Assembly: GCA_900540785.1 (NCBI GenBank)
Contig: UQHF01000004.1
Coordinates: forward strand, 62,001 to 126,000
Direction of reading: 5' to 3'
Source: an uncultured Blautia sp.
GTDB taxonomy: Bacteria; Bacillota; Clostridia; Lachnospirales; Lachnospiraceae
Length of the DNA: 64,000 nt
Below the pieces are notes generated by a model. It saw only the letters and a program-made list of their open reading frames with translations. It was not told the DNA's origin and ran no database searches. Below, piece by piece: positions 50,039 to 58,289 of this stretch. Numbering within the stretch: position 1 is the first letter of the stretch; each line of letters opens with the position of its first letter. The position numbers and the translations under genes are program-made.

Positions 50039-51751
50039 TCAGCGATACTCCTGAATAATCACCTGCAGATTTTCTCTTCCCTGATACCGGTTGATCTCCG
50101 GATAATAGGTGATCATAATCGTTTCTTTTTCGGAAATATACTGAGAAAAACGCTCTGCTTCCCCAAAATAGATTCCGTCGATTGCTGTACCATTCCCGTC
50201 CATAAGCTGCATTTTTGCCACATTTCGATTTTTCCCAAAAATTCTTAAATTTAAAACCCGCAGATCCTTCTGGGCAAAAACCGGCTTTGTATTTCCTTTT
50301 CCAAACGGCTCAAGAAGAGAAATCTCCTGTACCAGTTCTTTTGTGATATAAGATACCGGCATAGGTACGTCAATCACTACTTTTGGAATCAGGTCTTCCT
50401 CTGTAAGCATACAGTTTTCATTCAATCTCTTTCGAAATGTCTCTATGTTTTCTTCTTTTATAGAAAGTCCTGCCGCCATTGGGTGGCCTCCGAACTGCTC
50501 CATAAGATCTGCACATTTTACGAGCTCTTCATACATGGAATATCCCTCTATGGACCTTCCACTGCCTTTTACACAGGCTTCTCCTTTTGTGAGAACAAAC
50601 GAAGGCTTATGATACTTTTCCCGTATTCTTCCCGCAATGATTCCGGCAAGACTCTCATGGCAGTCCGGAAGATAAACTACAAGAACACTGTCGTTTTTGA
50701 GAGACGTATGTTCCACCTGAAAGATTGCTTCCTCTTTTCCCTTTTCTGTCAGAGCTTTTCTGCTGTCGTTTAAGGCTTTTAAATCTCCTGCCAGTTTCGC
50801 TGCCTCATCTCTGTTTTTTGCGTTTAAAAGCGCAAGAGAACGGGCTGCTGTGTCAAGACGGCCGCTCGCATTGATACATGGACCCAGCACAAAACCAATA
50901 TGATACGCTGTAATTTTACCATCTTCCAGTCCGTTTGCGCGGATCAGCTCCCGAAGTCCCACGTTTTTTGTATCGGCAATGCGGCGAAGCCCCTCTTTTA
51001 CAAGAATCCTGTTTTCTCCCTGAAGCTCCATCACGTCTCCTACAGTCGCTATTGCCGCAAACTCAAGAAGTTCCTCTGCCGTTTCCTTTGGAAAAGAAAA
51101 ACTTTCGTAAAGGGCGCAGGCAAACTTAAATGCCACCACAGCACCACAGAGATTTTTGTTAGGGTAAGGGCAATCCGGCTGTTTTGGGTTGATCACCGCA
51201 TCTGCCGGAGGAATCAGATACTTTCTCCCTTCTTCCGTTTCTTTATAGGGAATCTCATGATGATCGGTAACGATCACGGTCATTCCCGCCTCTTTTGCCA
51301 TTGTAATCTCTTCTGATGCCGCAATTCCGTTGTCACAGGTTACAATCGTATCCACCCCATCTTCCAGAGCTTTTTTTATAAGATGCTCATGGATCCCATA
51401 ACCGTCTGCCACCCGGTCCGGAATATAGGTATCTGCCTGCGCACCGATTTTCTGAAAACAGTGGATCAGAATATACGTAGAAGTCACGCCGTCAATGTCA
51501 TAATCTCCAATGATACGGATTTTCTTCTTCTGCCTCACTTTTTCCTTTACAATCTCCACTGATTTTTTCATATCTTTTAAAAGCCAGGGAGAAGGAATCT
51601 CGTCCGTTGTTCCAAAAAGATACTGCCGTACTGCCTCGTCTCCGACTACATCTCTGTTTCGGATCAGTCTTGCAATGACCGGGTCTATTCCAAAGGTTCT
51701 CCCGATTTCCTGAAAATCTGCGCCCTTTGCTGTTACTACCCATTTTTCCAT
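50039..51751 (-). CDS. recJ: Single-stranded-DNA-specific exonuclease RecJ
   Basis: A 570-residue DHH-family 5'-3' exonuclease for recombination and repair. Motifs are GDYDIDGVTSTYI (DYD), TCDNGIA, VTDHHEIP (DHH), GRLDTAARSL and the DHHA1 motif GGHPMAAGLSI (about 450). The C-terminal OB fold is present. It lies between secDF and apt, as in other Clostridia. Confidence 0.96.
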   Translation of the reverse strand: MEKWVVTAKGADFQEIGRTFGIDPVIARLIRNRDVVGDEAVRQYLFGTTDEIPSPWLLKDMKKSVEIVKEKVRQKKKIRIIGDYDIDGVTSTYILIHCFQKIGAQADTYIPDRVADGYGIHEHLIKKALEDGVDTIVTCDNGIAASEEITMAKEAGMTVIVTDHHEIPYKETEEGRKYLIPPADAVINPKQPDCPYPNKNLCGAVVAFKFACALYESFSFPKETAEELLEFAAIATVGDVMELQGENRILVKEGLRRIADTKNVGLRELIRANGLEDGKITAYHIGFVLGPCINASGRLDTAARSLALLNAKNRDEAAKLAGDLKALNDSRKALTEKGKEEAIFQVEHTSLKNDSVLVVYLPDCHESLAGIIAGRIREKYHKPSFVLTKGEACVKGSGRSIEGYSMYEELVKCADLMEQFGGHPMAAGLSIKEENIETFRKRLNENCMLTEEDLIPKVVIDVPMPVSYITKELVQEISLLEPFGKGNTKPVFAQKDLRVLNLRIFGKNRNVAKMQLMDGNGTAIDGIYFGEAERFSQYISEKETIMITYYPEINRYQGRENLQVIIQEYR

Positions 51752-51771
51752 TTTGTTTCTCCTTGCTACAA

Positions 51772-51813
51772 AGATAAATATCCCAGGCAGGAGCTACCTG
51801 TCCGGGATATTTG
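51772..51813 (-). other. Intercistronic hairpin between secDF and recJ
   Basis: AAATATCCC and GGCAGGAGC... pair with GGGATATTT across the gap (about 51776-51813). The longer T-run (TGTTTTTTTA) is on the plus strand, so on the minus strand this is at most a weak terminator or a processing/stability element. Confidence 0.5.
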
Positions 51814-51818
51814 TTTTT

Positions 51819-54239
51819 TTATTTTGTTTCATTTTCTTTCTCAGAGGCTGCTTTTTCTGCTGCTTCCTGAGCTGCAAGACGCTCTGCTACTCTCTTGCGG
51901 TTTTTCTTTTTCGGCTGTGTTTCTTTGGAAGAAACGCTCTGACTCTGAACAGAAGATTTCTGCGCATTCACTTTTTTCTCAGCCTGGTTATTTGCAGAAA
52001 TTGCTTTTACCGGTTTTGCTCCTCCGGAAAGCCGTTTCTTCATAACAAGCCACAGTGCGCCTGTAATACATACAGAAGAGTACGCACCACAGATAATACC
52101 TACCATAAGAGGTGCTGCAAACTCACGGATAGAAGAAACACCCATGATGTAAAGAACAGCAACCATTACAAAAGTAGTAAAAGATGTATAAATACTTCTT
52201 GTAAGTGTCTGTGTAATACTTGCATTTACCACTTCCTCGAGATTTTCTGTACGTTTGCTGCCGTGGAGATTTTCACGGATACGGTCGAAAATAACGATTG
52301 TGGCATTAATGGAGTAACCTACGATCGTCAGCATACATGCAATAAAGGTATTTCCCACAGATACTCTTGCAATGGCGTAGAATGCCAGCACAACGAGAAC
52401 GTCGTGAAGAAGCGCCAGAACTGCACTGCTTGCAAAGCGAATGTCTTTAAAGCGCAGCCAGATGTAAAGAAGCATACATACAGTTGCCACAAGAACTGCC
52501 ACGATCGCGTCCTGACGCATTTCTTTACTTACAGTCGCAGAAATATTTTCTGCCTGGATCATTTTTTCATCTACATCAAATTCCTTAACAAGTGCCTTGT
52601 TCAGTTTTTCACGCTCATCAAGAGAAAGCGTTCTTGTTTTAATAATAACCTGATTGGTTCCCACAACCTTTGTAGGCTGTACGTTCTTATCGCCTGTTAC
52701 TTTTTCTACAAGAGGTGTTACCTTGGAGTCAATTTCCTTAATGTCCATATCTTCGTTGAAGGTAACATTTGTAGCTGTACCGCCTGAGAATTCAAGGCTG
52801 TAGTTTAAAGCTTTTCCTTCACTCTGGCTGTGGAACAGCATAAATGCAGGTCCACAGAGGATAAGTACAAGAGAAAGGACAAAGAATACTTTTCTTTTTC
52901 CTACAAAGTCGATGGCTTTTCTCTCTTTTGCGCTTCCGTAGAATTTCGGATCACGGATTCCTACTGCATAAAGTGCGTTTACGATCAGTCTTGAAATCAC
53001 AAGGGCTGTAAACATAGAAATCACAATACCAAGAGCCAGCGTATATGCAAAGCCTTTTACTGTACCGGAACCAAGCCACATCAATACAAAAGCCGCAATC
53101 AGGGTCGTGATATTGCCGTCGAAAATTGCAGAAAATGCTTTGCTGAAACCACTCTTAATTGAATTTCTCACAGACACTCCTGCTGCAATTTCTTCCTGTA
53201 TACGCGCATAAATAATAACATTTGCATCTACTGCCATACCAATACCCAGGATAATACCGGCAATACCCGGAAGTGTCAGGGTAATATCAAAAGCATTTAA
53301 GGTGATCAGGATCATAGCTGTATAAAGAACAAGTGCAATTCCTGCCACAAGACCAGGAATGCGATATACAAGGATCATAAACAGGATCACGATCACAAGA
53401 CCGATCGCTGCTGCCTTCACACTTGTCTCAATAGCTTCTTCTCCAAGCTGTGCTGCCACAACACTGGAGCGTACTTCCTCAAGCTCAAGGCTTAAAGAAC
53501 CGATTCGAATATAAGAAGCCAGCTCCTGTGCTTCCTCAAGGCTTCCCATACCGTCAATCTGTGCGCTTCCGCCTGTAATTGCTTCAGATACGTTCGGCGC
53601 ACTTAAAATACCATTGTCATATACGATAGCAATCTGTTTTCCTACATTTGCCTCTGTTGCTTCTGCAAATTTTTTCTTTCCCTCTTTTGTGAGAGTCAGA
53701 CTTACTACATACTGTTTTGCATTTGTCGTCTGATCCTGGATCGCGCCGCCTTCAGCCTCCGCTATATCTGTACCTTCCAGTACAACAGAACCGGCTTCTC
53801 GGATCTGGTCGATGGTTCTTGAAAGCTCATATCCATTTTCTCCATATGTGAAGTTTTCATTTCCGTCTTTGTCTGTCTGCTCCACAAAACAGAGAGAACC
53901 TGGTTTTCCCAGCTCTTCCAGAATGGCGTTTGCATCTGTCACACCTGGAATTTCCACATTGATACGGTTTCCGCCTTCCTGATAAGCCTGAGCTTCTGTG
54001 CTGTACTGTTCCACACGCTTCTGCAGCTTATATGTAGTATCTGCCATATCTTCGCTGCTTGGATTTTCTTCTTTTGCCTCATAGGTAATGCTGACGCCAC
54101 CTGAAAGGTCAAGACCGGTTTTGATATTTTTTGCCGCACCGGTTCCTGTTGGTCCGAATCCCACTGCTGCTGTAAAACACAGTAAGCCTGTCAGCAGAAC
54201 AGTGAAGATCAGGACAAGGACTCCTCTGTTTTTCTTCAT
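51819..54239 (-). CDS. secDF: Fused protein-export membrane protein SecDF
   Basis: An 806-residue RND-family protein with about twelve helices that uses the proton gradient to assist SecYEG. The SecD half has GLDLSGGVSITYEA and the large extracytoplasmic P1 domain, then helices with GMAVDANVIIYARIQEE. The SecF half begins near VFFVLSLVLILCG (about 440), with FSGGTATNVTF and YSINATIVIFDRIRENL. The C-terminal 70 residues are a charged cytoplasmic tail rich in Lys, Gln and Glu. It is 24 bp after scfB. Confidence 0.96.
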   Translation of the reverse strand: MKKNRGVLVLIFTVLLTGLLCFTAAVGFGPTGTGAAKNIKTGLDLSGGVSITYEAKEENPSSEDMADTTYKLQKRVEQYSTEAQAYQEGGNRINVEIPGVTDANAILEELGKPGSLCFVEQTDKDGNENFTYGENGYELSRTIDQIREAGSVVLEGTDIAEAEGGAIQDQTTNAKQYVVSLTLTKEGKKKFAEATEANVGKQIAIVYDNGILSAPNVSEAITGGSAQIDGMGSLEEAQELASYIRIGSLSLELEEVRSSVVAAQLGEEAIETSVKAAAIGLVIVILFMILVYRIPGLVAGIALVLYTAMILITLNAFDITLTLPGIAGIILGIGMAVDANVIIYARIQEEIAAGVSVRNSIKSGFSKAFSAIFDGNITTLIAAFVLMWLGSGTVKGFAYTLALGIVISMFTALVISRLIVNALYAVGIRDPKFYGSAKERKAIDFVGKRKVFFVLSLVLILCGPAFMLFHSQSEGKALNYSLEFSGGTATNVTFNEDMDIKEIDSKVTPLVEKVTGDKNVQPTKVVGTNQVIIKTRTLSLDEREKLNKALVKEFDVDEKMIQAENISATVSKEMRQDAIVAVLVATVCMLLYIWLRFKDIRFASSAVLALLHDVLVVLAFYAIARVSVGNTFIACMLTIVGYSINATIVIFDRIRENLHGSKRTENLEEVVNASITQTLTRSIYTSFTTFVMVAVLYIMGVSSIREFAAPLMVGIICGAYSSVCITGALWLVMKKRLSGGAKPVKAISANNQAEKKVNAQKSSVQSQSVSSKETQPKKKNRKRVAERLAAQEAAEKAASEKENETK

Positions 54240-54263
54240 TGTTTTTCCCTTCTTTACTTCTTT

Positions 54264-55628
54264 TTATTCCGCAAGAGCGGCTTTTATCATGATGGCGCAC
54301 TCCACACGCTTACGCTGGAGCTCGCATCCGATTTCATAATTTCCCTGAATATCCCCTTTAAAATGGTACGCATTTGCAGCACAGCCGCCGCTGCAGTAAA
54401 AACGGGCAAAGCAATTTTTACAGTCCGGTTTTGTGTACACATTACAGTGTCCAAATTCTTTCTGGATTTCAGGCTTTGTGATTCCCTCGTCTACATTTCC
54501 CATCAGATATTCTTCTTCCCCTACAAACTGGTGGCAGGGATAAAAATCACCCCACGGGGTCACTGCCAGATACTCTGTTCCGGATCCGCAGCCTGACAGA
54601 CGTTTGTATACACACGGCCCTCCTGTAAGGTCGATCATAAAGTGGAAGAAATTAAATCCTTTTCCCTCTTTCTCCCGTTTAATCATTTCCTTTGCGAGAA
54701 GATCGTATTCCTCCAGAATCTTTGGAATATCCTCTTCTTTGATCGCATATTCTTCTGTATCAGGCGCTACTACAGGCTCTACGGAAATCTGTTTAAAGCC
54801 CAGGTCTGCCAGATGAAGAACATCTTTTGAAAAATCAAGATTGTGGTGGGTAAATGTTCCTCTCACATAATAGTTGTCCTGGTTTCTTGATTCTGCAAAT
54901 TTCTGGAATTTCGGCATGATGAGCTCATAGCTTCCTGCTCCTTTCCGGAACGGACGCATATAATCGTGCACTTCTTTTCTTCCGTCTACGCTTAACACTA
55001 CGTTGCTCATTTCTCTGTTGCAGAATTCCATCACTTCATCATTTAAAAGAACTCCGTTTGTGGTAAGTGTAAAACGGAACTTTTTACTATGAAGCTTTTC
55101 CTGACTGCGGCCATACTCTACCAGGTCTTTTACAACCTGCCAGTTCATAAGCGGCTCGCCGCCAAAGAAATCCACCTCCAGATTCTTTCTGGAGCCAGAA
55201 TTGGCAATGAGAAAATCAAGCGCCTTCTTTCCTACTTCAAAGGACATTAACGCTCTTCTTCCGTGGTATTCCCCTTCTTCTGCAAAGCAGTAACGGCAGG
55301 CAAGATTACAGTCATGAGCAATGTGAAGACAAAGTGCCTTTACCACTGTCTGTCTGCTGTCTGTAAATTCTTCGATCGCTGCCTCGTAAATATCTTTTGT
55401 GAAAAGCATTCCCTCTTCTGCAAGCTTTCTGCATTCAGAAACAGAAGTTTCCACATCTTTTTCATCAAAACGACCGTCAAGCTTCTGTATGATCTCAGCG
55501 GTGTCCATTCCCTCCTCAAGATAAGGAAGCACTTCATATGTAACTTCATCTACAAGATGAATGCATCCGCTGTTTATATCCAGAACAATGTTGTAGCCGT
55601 TGCTCTGATAACGGTGAATCAGACTCAT
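54264..55628 (-). CDS. scfB: Radical SAM/SPASM maturase of the SCIFF peptide
   Basis: A 454-residue enzyme that makes thioether cross-links in the SCIFF precursor. The N-terminal segment (about 1-90) resembles the RiPP recognition element. The radical SAM cluster is CNLACRYC (Cys107, Cys111, Cys114), then GGEPLMNW. The C-terminal SPASM domain has the CGSGTEYLAVTPWGDFYPC and CSGGCAANAY cysteines for auxiliary clusters. The matching precursor peptide gene is 134 bp upstream. The pair is nearly universal in Clostridia and its product's role is not established. Confidence 0.95.
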   Translation of the reverse strand: MSLIHRYQSNGYNIVLDINSGCIHLVDEVTYEVLPYLEEGMDTAEIIQKLDGRFDEKDVETSVSECRKLAEEGMLFTKDIYEAAIEEFTDSRQTVVKALCLHIAHDCNLACRYCFAEEGEYHGRRALMSFEVGKKALDFLIANSGSRKNLEVDFFGGEPLMNWQVVKDLVEYGRSQEKLHSKKFRFTLTTNGVLLNDEVMEFCNREMSNVVLSVDGRKEVHDYMRPFRKGAGSYELIMPKFQKFAESRNQDNYYVRGTFTHHNLDFSKDVLHLADLGFKQISVEPVVAPDTEEYAIKEEDIPKILEEYDLLAKEMIKREKEGKGFNFFHFMIDLTGGPCVYKRLSGCGSGTEYLAVTPWGDFYPCHQFVGEEEYLMGNVDEGITKPEIQKEFGHCNVYTKPDCKNCFARFYCSGGCAANAYHFKGDIQGNYEIGCELQRKRVECAIMIKAALAE

Positions 55629-55662
55629 TTTTTTTAATCCTTTCTGCTGATTTTCGTAAAAA

Positions 55663-55683
55663 GAACAAAGCGGACAAGTCCGC
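55663..55683 (-). terminator. Weak hairpin before scfB
   Basis: On the minus strand GCGGA, a 4-nt loop and TCCGC followed by TTTGTTCTTTTT. It is one of two partial terminator-like elements between scfA and scfB. Confidence 0.45.
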
Positions 55684-55708
55684 TTCGAACATTATAATTT
55701 CCTGTTAT

Positions 55709-55740
55709 ACAAGAAGAAGCAGCGGATAAATACCCGCTGC
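55709..55740 (-). terminator. Partial terminator after scfA
   Basis: On the minus strand GCAGCGG, an 8-nt loop and CCGCTGC followed by TTCTTCTTGT. The imperfect T-run suggests partial termination, giving more precursor peptide than maturase transcript. Confidence 0.6.
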
Positions 55741-55762
55741 CCGATGTTTTTCTACAGCCGCC

Positions 55763-55903
55763 TTATTTATGCTCGCAGCTCTGATTTCCTACTGTACAGG
55801 AAGTTTTACAAGCAGACTGACAAGATGTCTGGCATTCTCCGCAGCCGCCTTTTTTTACTGTGTTCTGTAAATTTTTTGTATTTAATGTTTTGATATGCTC
55901 CAT
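55763..55903 (-). CDS. scfA: SCIFF ranthipeptide precursor (six cysteines in forty-five)
   Basis: A 46-residue peptide with leader MEHIKTLNTKNLQNTVKKGG followed by a core with six cysteines at positions 21, 24, 28, 32, 36 and 43. This matches the SCIFF family, in which several Cys residues become thioether-linked by ScfB. The start ATG follows AAGGAGG by 8 bases. An extended -10 promoter (TGCTATACT on the minus strand) lies about 50 bp upstream. Confidence 0.95.
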   Translation of the reverse strand: MEHIKTLNTKNLQNTVKKGGCGECQTSCQSACKTSCTVGNQSCEHK

Positions 55904-55991
55904 CGTATATCCTCCTTAATATATAAATATTTCTTGGGATAGTATAGCATACATTTTTATAATTTAAAAGACTTTTTTGTGCAAATTTCTC

Positions 55992-56342
55992 TCAGGAGAG
56001 CATTCCACCAAGCGCTCCTCCTCCAAGACACATAAAAAATGTAGTTATCACATGCTGTACCGTCATATCCCACTTTCCCTGCACTCCGAAAGACACAACG
56101 ACAAGGAGCAGAAAATAAGCAAGCCCCGTCAGAGTTCCCCAGAAATATTTATCTTTTCTGATAAATTTTCCTGCTGCAAAACCTCCGAAAAAACAGGCCA
56201 GAACGTAAACTGCTACAATCCCTCCTGCCGCTGTTCCTTCTCCCAGATTGAACTGAAACAATAAAAAAGCAAGGAACAAAAGAAGAATACCGGTAATCCC
56301 GTAAGCAAAAAGCAATGCTTTTAAAACTGCTTTTCCCTTCAT
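55992..56342 (-). CDS. TIGR04086-like four-helix membrane protein
   Basis: A 116-residue membrane protein with about four helices (ALLFAYGITGILLLFLAFLLF, GGIVAVYVLACFFGGFAAGKF, GTLTGLAYFLLLVVVSF and VITTFFMCLGGGALGGML). The small-residue-rich helices and the position beside scfAB match the TIGR04086 membrane family of Clostridia, whose function is not known. I start at ATG 56342, eight bases after GGGGGA; a longer start at 56363 has no ribosome site. That ribosome site lies in the stem of the upstream gene's terminator. Confidence 0.82.
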   Translation of the reverse strand: MKGKAVLKALLFAYGITGILLLFLAFLLFQFNLGEGTAAGGIVAVYVLACFFGGFAAGKFIRKDKYFWGTLTGLAYFLLLVVVSFGVQGKWDMTVQHVITTFFMCLGGGALGGMLS

Positions 56343-56346
56343 AATT

Positions 56347-56392
56347 AAAAATCCCCCTTCCATATGAAAATATATGGAAAAGGGATTTCTCT
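56347..56392 (-). terminator. Terminator of the surface-protein gene
   Basis: On the minus strand AAATCCC and CCATAT pair with ATATGG and GGGATTT, followed by TTA. It overlaps the ribosome site of the next gene, so read-through RNA could hide that site. Confidence 0.7.
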
Positions 56393-56401
56393 TATGACTG
56401 C

Positions 56402-58006
56402 TTATTTTCTATTTTTCTTCAGATAAAGAACAACGCCAACTACGATCACTGCTGCTGCTACCAGAATCACAAATGGCAGGATTACAGTAGAATCACCTGT
56501 GTTTACAGATTTTTTGCTGTCAGATGTGTTTGTATTTTCATCTGTCTCTGTTTTCTCGTCAGTCTTTCCATTTGTTTCCGTTTTATCTGTCTGGGACTGC
56601 TCTGACGTATTCCCTTCTGCATTATCGGAAGTTCCCTGATTTTCCCCATTAGAAGAAGGAGCTTTCGTTACTTCCGGCGCTTTTGTTGTTTCAGGTGCTT
56701 TTGTAGGCTCTGCATTTCCGCCATAACCATCCTCTGCAATTCCATTATCTACAATCGGTTTACTTCCGGCAATTCCGAATGGGCTGAAAGAATGTGTGCT
56801 GAATACCATAACTCCATCTTCCACATTTGGAATGATCGTCTCCATTGCTCCATTATCAAGAAGATGTTCTACTGAATAATCATATCCATCTTTTACAGGA
56901 ACTGTCACACTGATATACTGTCCGTCAGGAATCGTATATTCTGTATCGTTCTTTAAATCCCACAGTTCAAATTCGTAGGATTTAAAAATTGCTGCATCTT
57001 CCTCATTTGTAAAATCATAGCTCTCTCCGCTTGTGGCACGGAACTGCACATACCACGGGAGATTGATGCCGGAAACAGAAATCCCGTTACAGGTATGATT
57101 CTGTTCTGCCATCTCTGCCATTTCCTGCTCTGTAAGATCTTCTTCCATATCAGAAGGACGGTCCATTTCTTCTTCGGAAGGCTCCTGCGGACGGTCAAAA
57201 ATATTCTCATCCTCTTCCTCCGGACTTTCTGTTATCTCCGGGGTTGGCGTTGCTTCCGGAGTTACACTTACTTCAGGTTTTTCTTCCTCTGGTGTCTCTT
57301 CTGCTTCAGGCGTTACCGTTACTTCTGGAGTTACTGTTGCTTCCGGGGTTACCGTTGCCTCTGGTTCTTCTTCATCCGGTGTTTCTTCTGCTTCAGGCGT
57401 CACCGTTGCTTCCGGAGTTACACTTACCTCAGGTTCTTCTTCCTCTGGTGTCTCTTCTGCTTCAGGCGTTACCGTTGCTTCCGGAGTTATCGTTGTCTCA
57501 GGCGCTTCTTCCTCAGGCGTTTCTTCCTCTTCTGGAGTCACAGTTATTTCCGGTTCTTCTGTTTCTGTGTCCTGATCCTGATTTTCTTCCGGAGCTTCTT
57601 CATACTCTTCTTCCTGTTCTGCAAGACTGCTTACCACAACATTTACATATCCGATCACTGTCCCTGTTTCTTTATCATAACCGGAAACACCGGATACATC
57701 TGTTTTTCCTGAAGGTGTAAATATAACCTCGCAGGACTGTACATGTTCGGAAGGAACAAAAGCTCCATCAGCCCAGGTCAGAGTTCCATATTCACTTCCC
57801 GGAAGAGAAACCTCAGAAAGTGCCACCGGTTCTGAGATTGTTACATTGTCCGGTATCAGGCTTCCTTTTGTTATAGTAGTGCCGTATTCAGCCGATGCAG
57901 TCACGGGATATACCTGTCCTCCCAGTAAAGATGCTGTCAAAACTGCCGCTGCCAGAACGGAAATACCTTTTCTACTTGTTTTTTTTGCCATTTTCTTCTG
58001 CTCCAT
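56402..58006 (-). CDS. Cell-wall-anchored surface protein with a Glu/Pro/Thr repeat stalk
   Basis: A 534-residue protein starting with MEQKKMAKK at 58006, just after GGGAGGT. The signal peptide ends near TASAEYG (residue 40). A beta-rich domain of about 100 residues is followed by tandem TPEATVTPEAEETPEEEEPE-type repeats (about 150-260). A second globular domain (about 315-430) leads to a Thr/Lys-rich linker. The C-terminus has SVNTGD, a hydrophobic helix (TVILPFVILVAAAVIVVGVV) and a basic KKNRK tail, a variant of the LPxTG sorting signal. The stalk presumably lifts the N-terminal domain above the wall. Binding target unknown. Confidence 0.85.
   Translation of the reverse strand: MEQKKMAKKTSRKGISVLAAAVLTASLLGGQVYPVTASAEYGTTITKGSLIPDNVTISEPVALSEVSLPGSEYGTLTWADGAFVPSEHVQSCEVIFTPSGKTDVSGVSGYDKETGTVIGYVNVVVSSLAEQEEEYEEAPEENQDQDTETEEPEITVTPEEEETPEEEAPETTITPEATVTPEAEETPEEEEPEVSVTPEATVTPEAEETPDEEEPEATVTPEATVTPEVTVTPEAEETPEEEKPEVSVTPEATPTPEITESPEEEDENIFDRPQEPSEEEMDRPSDMEEDLTEQEMAEMAEQNHTCNGISVSGINLPWYVQFRATSGESYDFTNEEDAAIFKSYEFELWDLKNDTEYTIPDGQYISVTVPVKDGYDYSVEHLLDNGAMETIIPNVEDGVMVFSTHSFSPFGIAGSKPIVDNGIAEDGYGGNAEPTKAPETTKAPEVTKAPSSNGENQGTSDNAEGNTSEQSQTDKTETNGKTDEKTETDENTNTSDSKKSVNTGDSTVILPFVILVAAAVIVVGVVLYLKKNRK
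57237..57545 (-). repeat. Tandem repeats encoding the stalk
   Basis: Units built from TTCTTCCTC, TTCCGGAGT and GTTACCGTT-like blocks recur through this interval, encoding repeats of V-T-P-E-A/E-T-P-E-E-E. The number of units probably varies between strains. Confidence 0.8.
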
Positions 58007-58102
58007 GTTTACCTCCCGGGAACGCTTTCGCGTCATCTATATCAAAAAATTTATCTGTTTTTCATTTATATGTATCTTCTCTGATACATCTGTATCTCTA
58101 TT

Positions 58103-58136
58103 ATAATAACAAATCTTTACTAATTTGTAAAGATTT
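58103..58136 (-). promoter_or_regulatory. Promoter with operator-like palindrome for the surface-protein gene
   Basis: On the minus strand TTTACA (58131-58126), 17 bp, TATTAT (58108-58103). AAATCTTTAC (58111-58120), TAATTT, GTAAAGATTT (58127-58136) is a perfect 10-bp inverted repeat covering the -35 box and spacer, a typical repressor position. Confidence 0.6.
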
Positions 58137-58223
58137 TGTAATAATATTTTTTCATTTTTTGTCGAAAGAATTATACCACATTTCCCCTGTTTTTTACACC
58201 CCCGAAATTACTTTTTTCACCCC

Positions 58224-58252
58224 TTGCATTTTTCGTCGAAATCATGTATATT
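58224..58252 (+). promoter_or_regulatory. Promoter of the CNNM/CorC-family gene
   Basis: TTGCAT (58224-58229), 17 bp, TATATT (58247-58252). Confidence 0.65.
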
Positions 58253-58289
58253 TTTATTCAAATATTAAAAAATAAGGAGTGAACGAATT

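Noticed and set aside
51753..52787. 344-codon open frame on the plus strand opposite secDF
   Set aside because: It is antisense to a fully conserved gene, is very rich in Cys, His and Phe, and has no ribosome site. It is a frame shadow.
57237..57545. Regular repeats that might be a CRISPR array
   Set aside because: The repeats are in frame, code for a Glu/Pro/Thr stalk, have no unique spacers and there are no cas genes.
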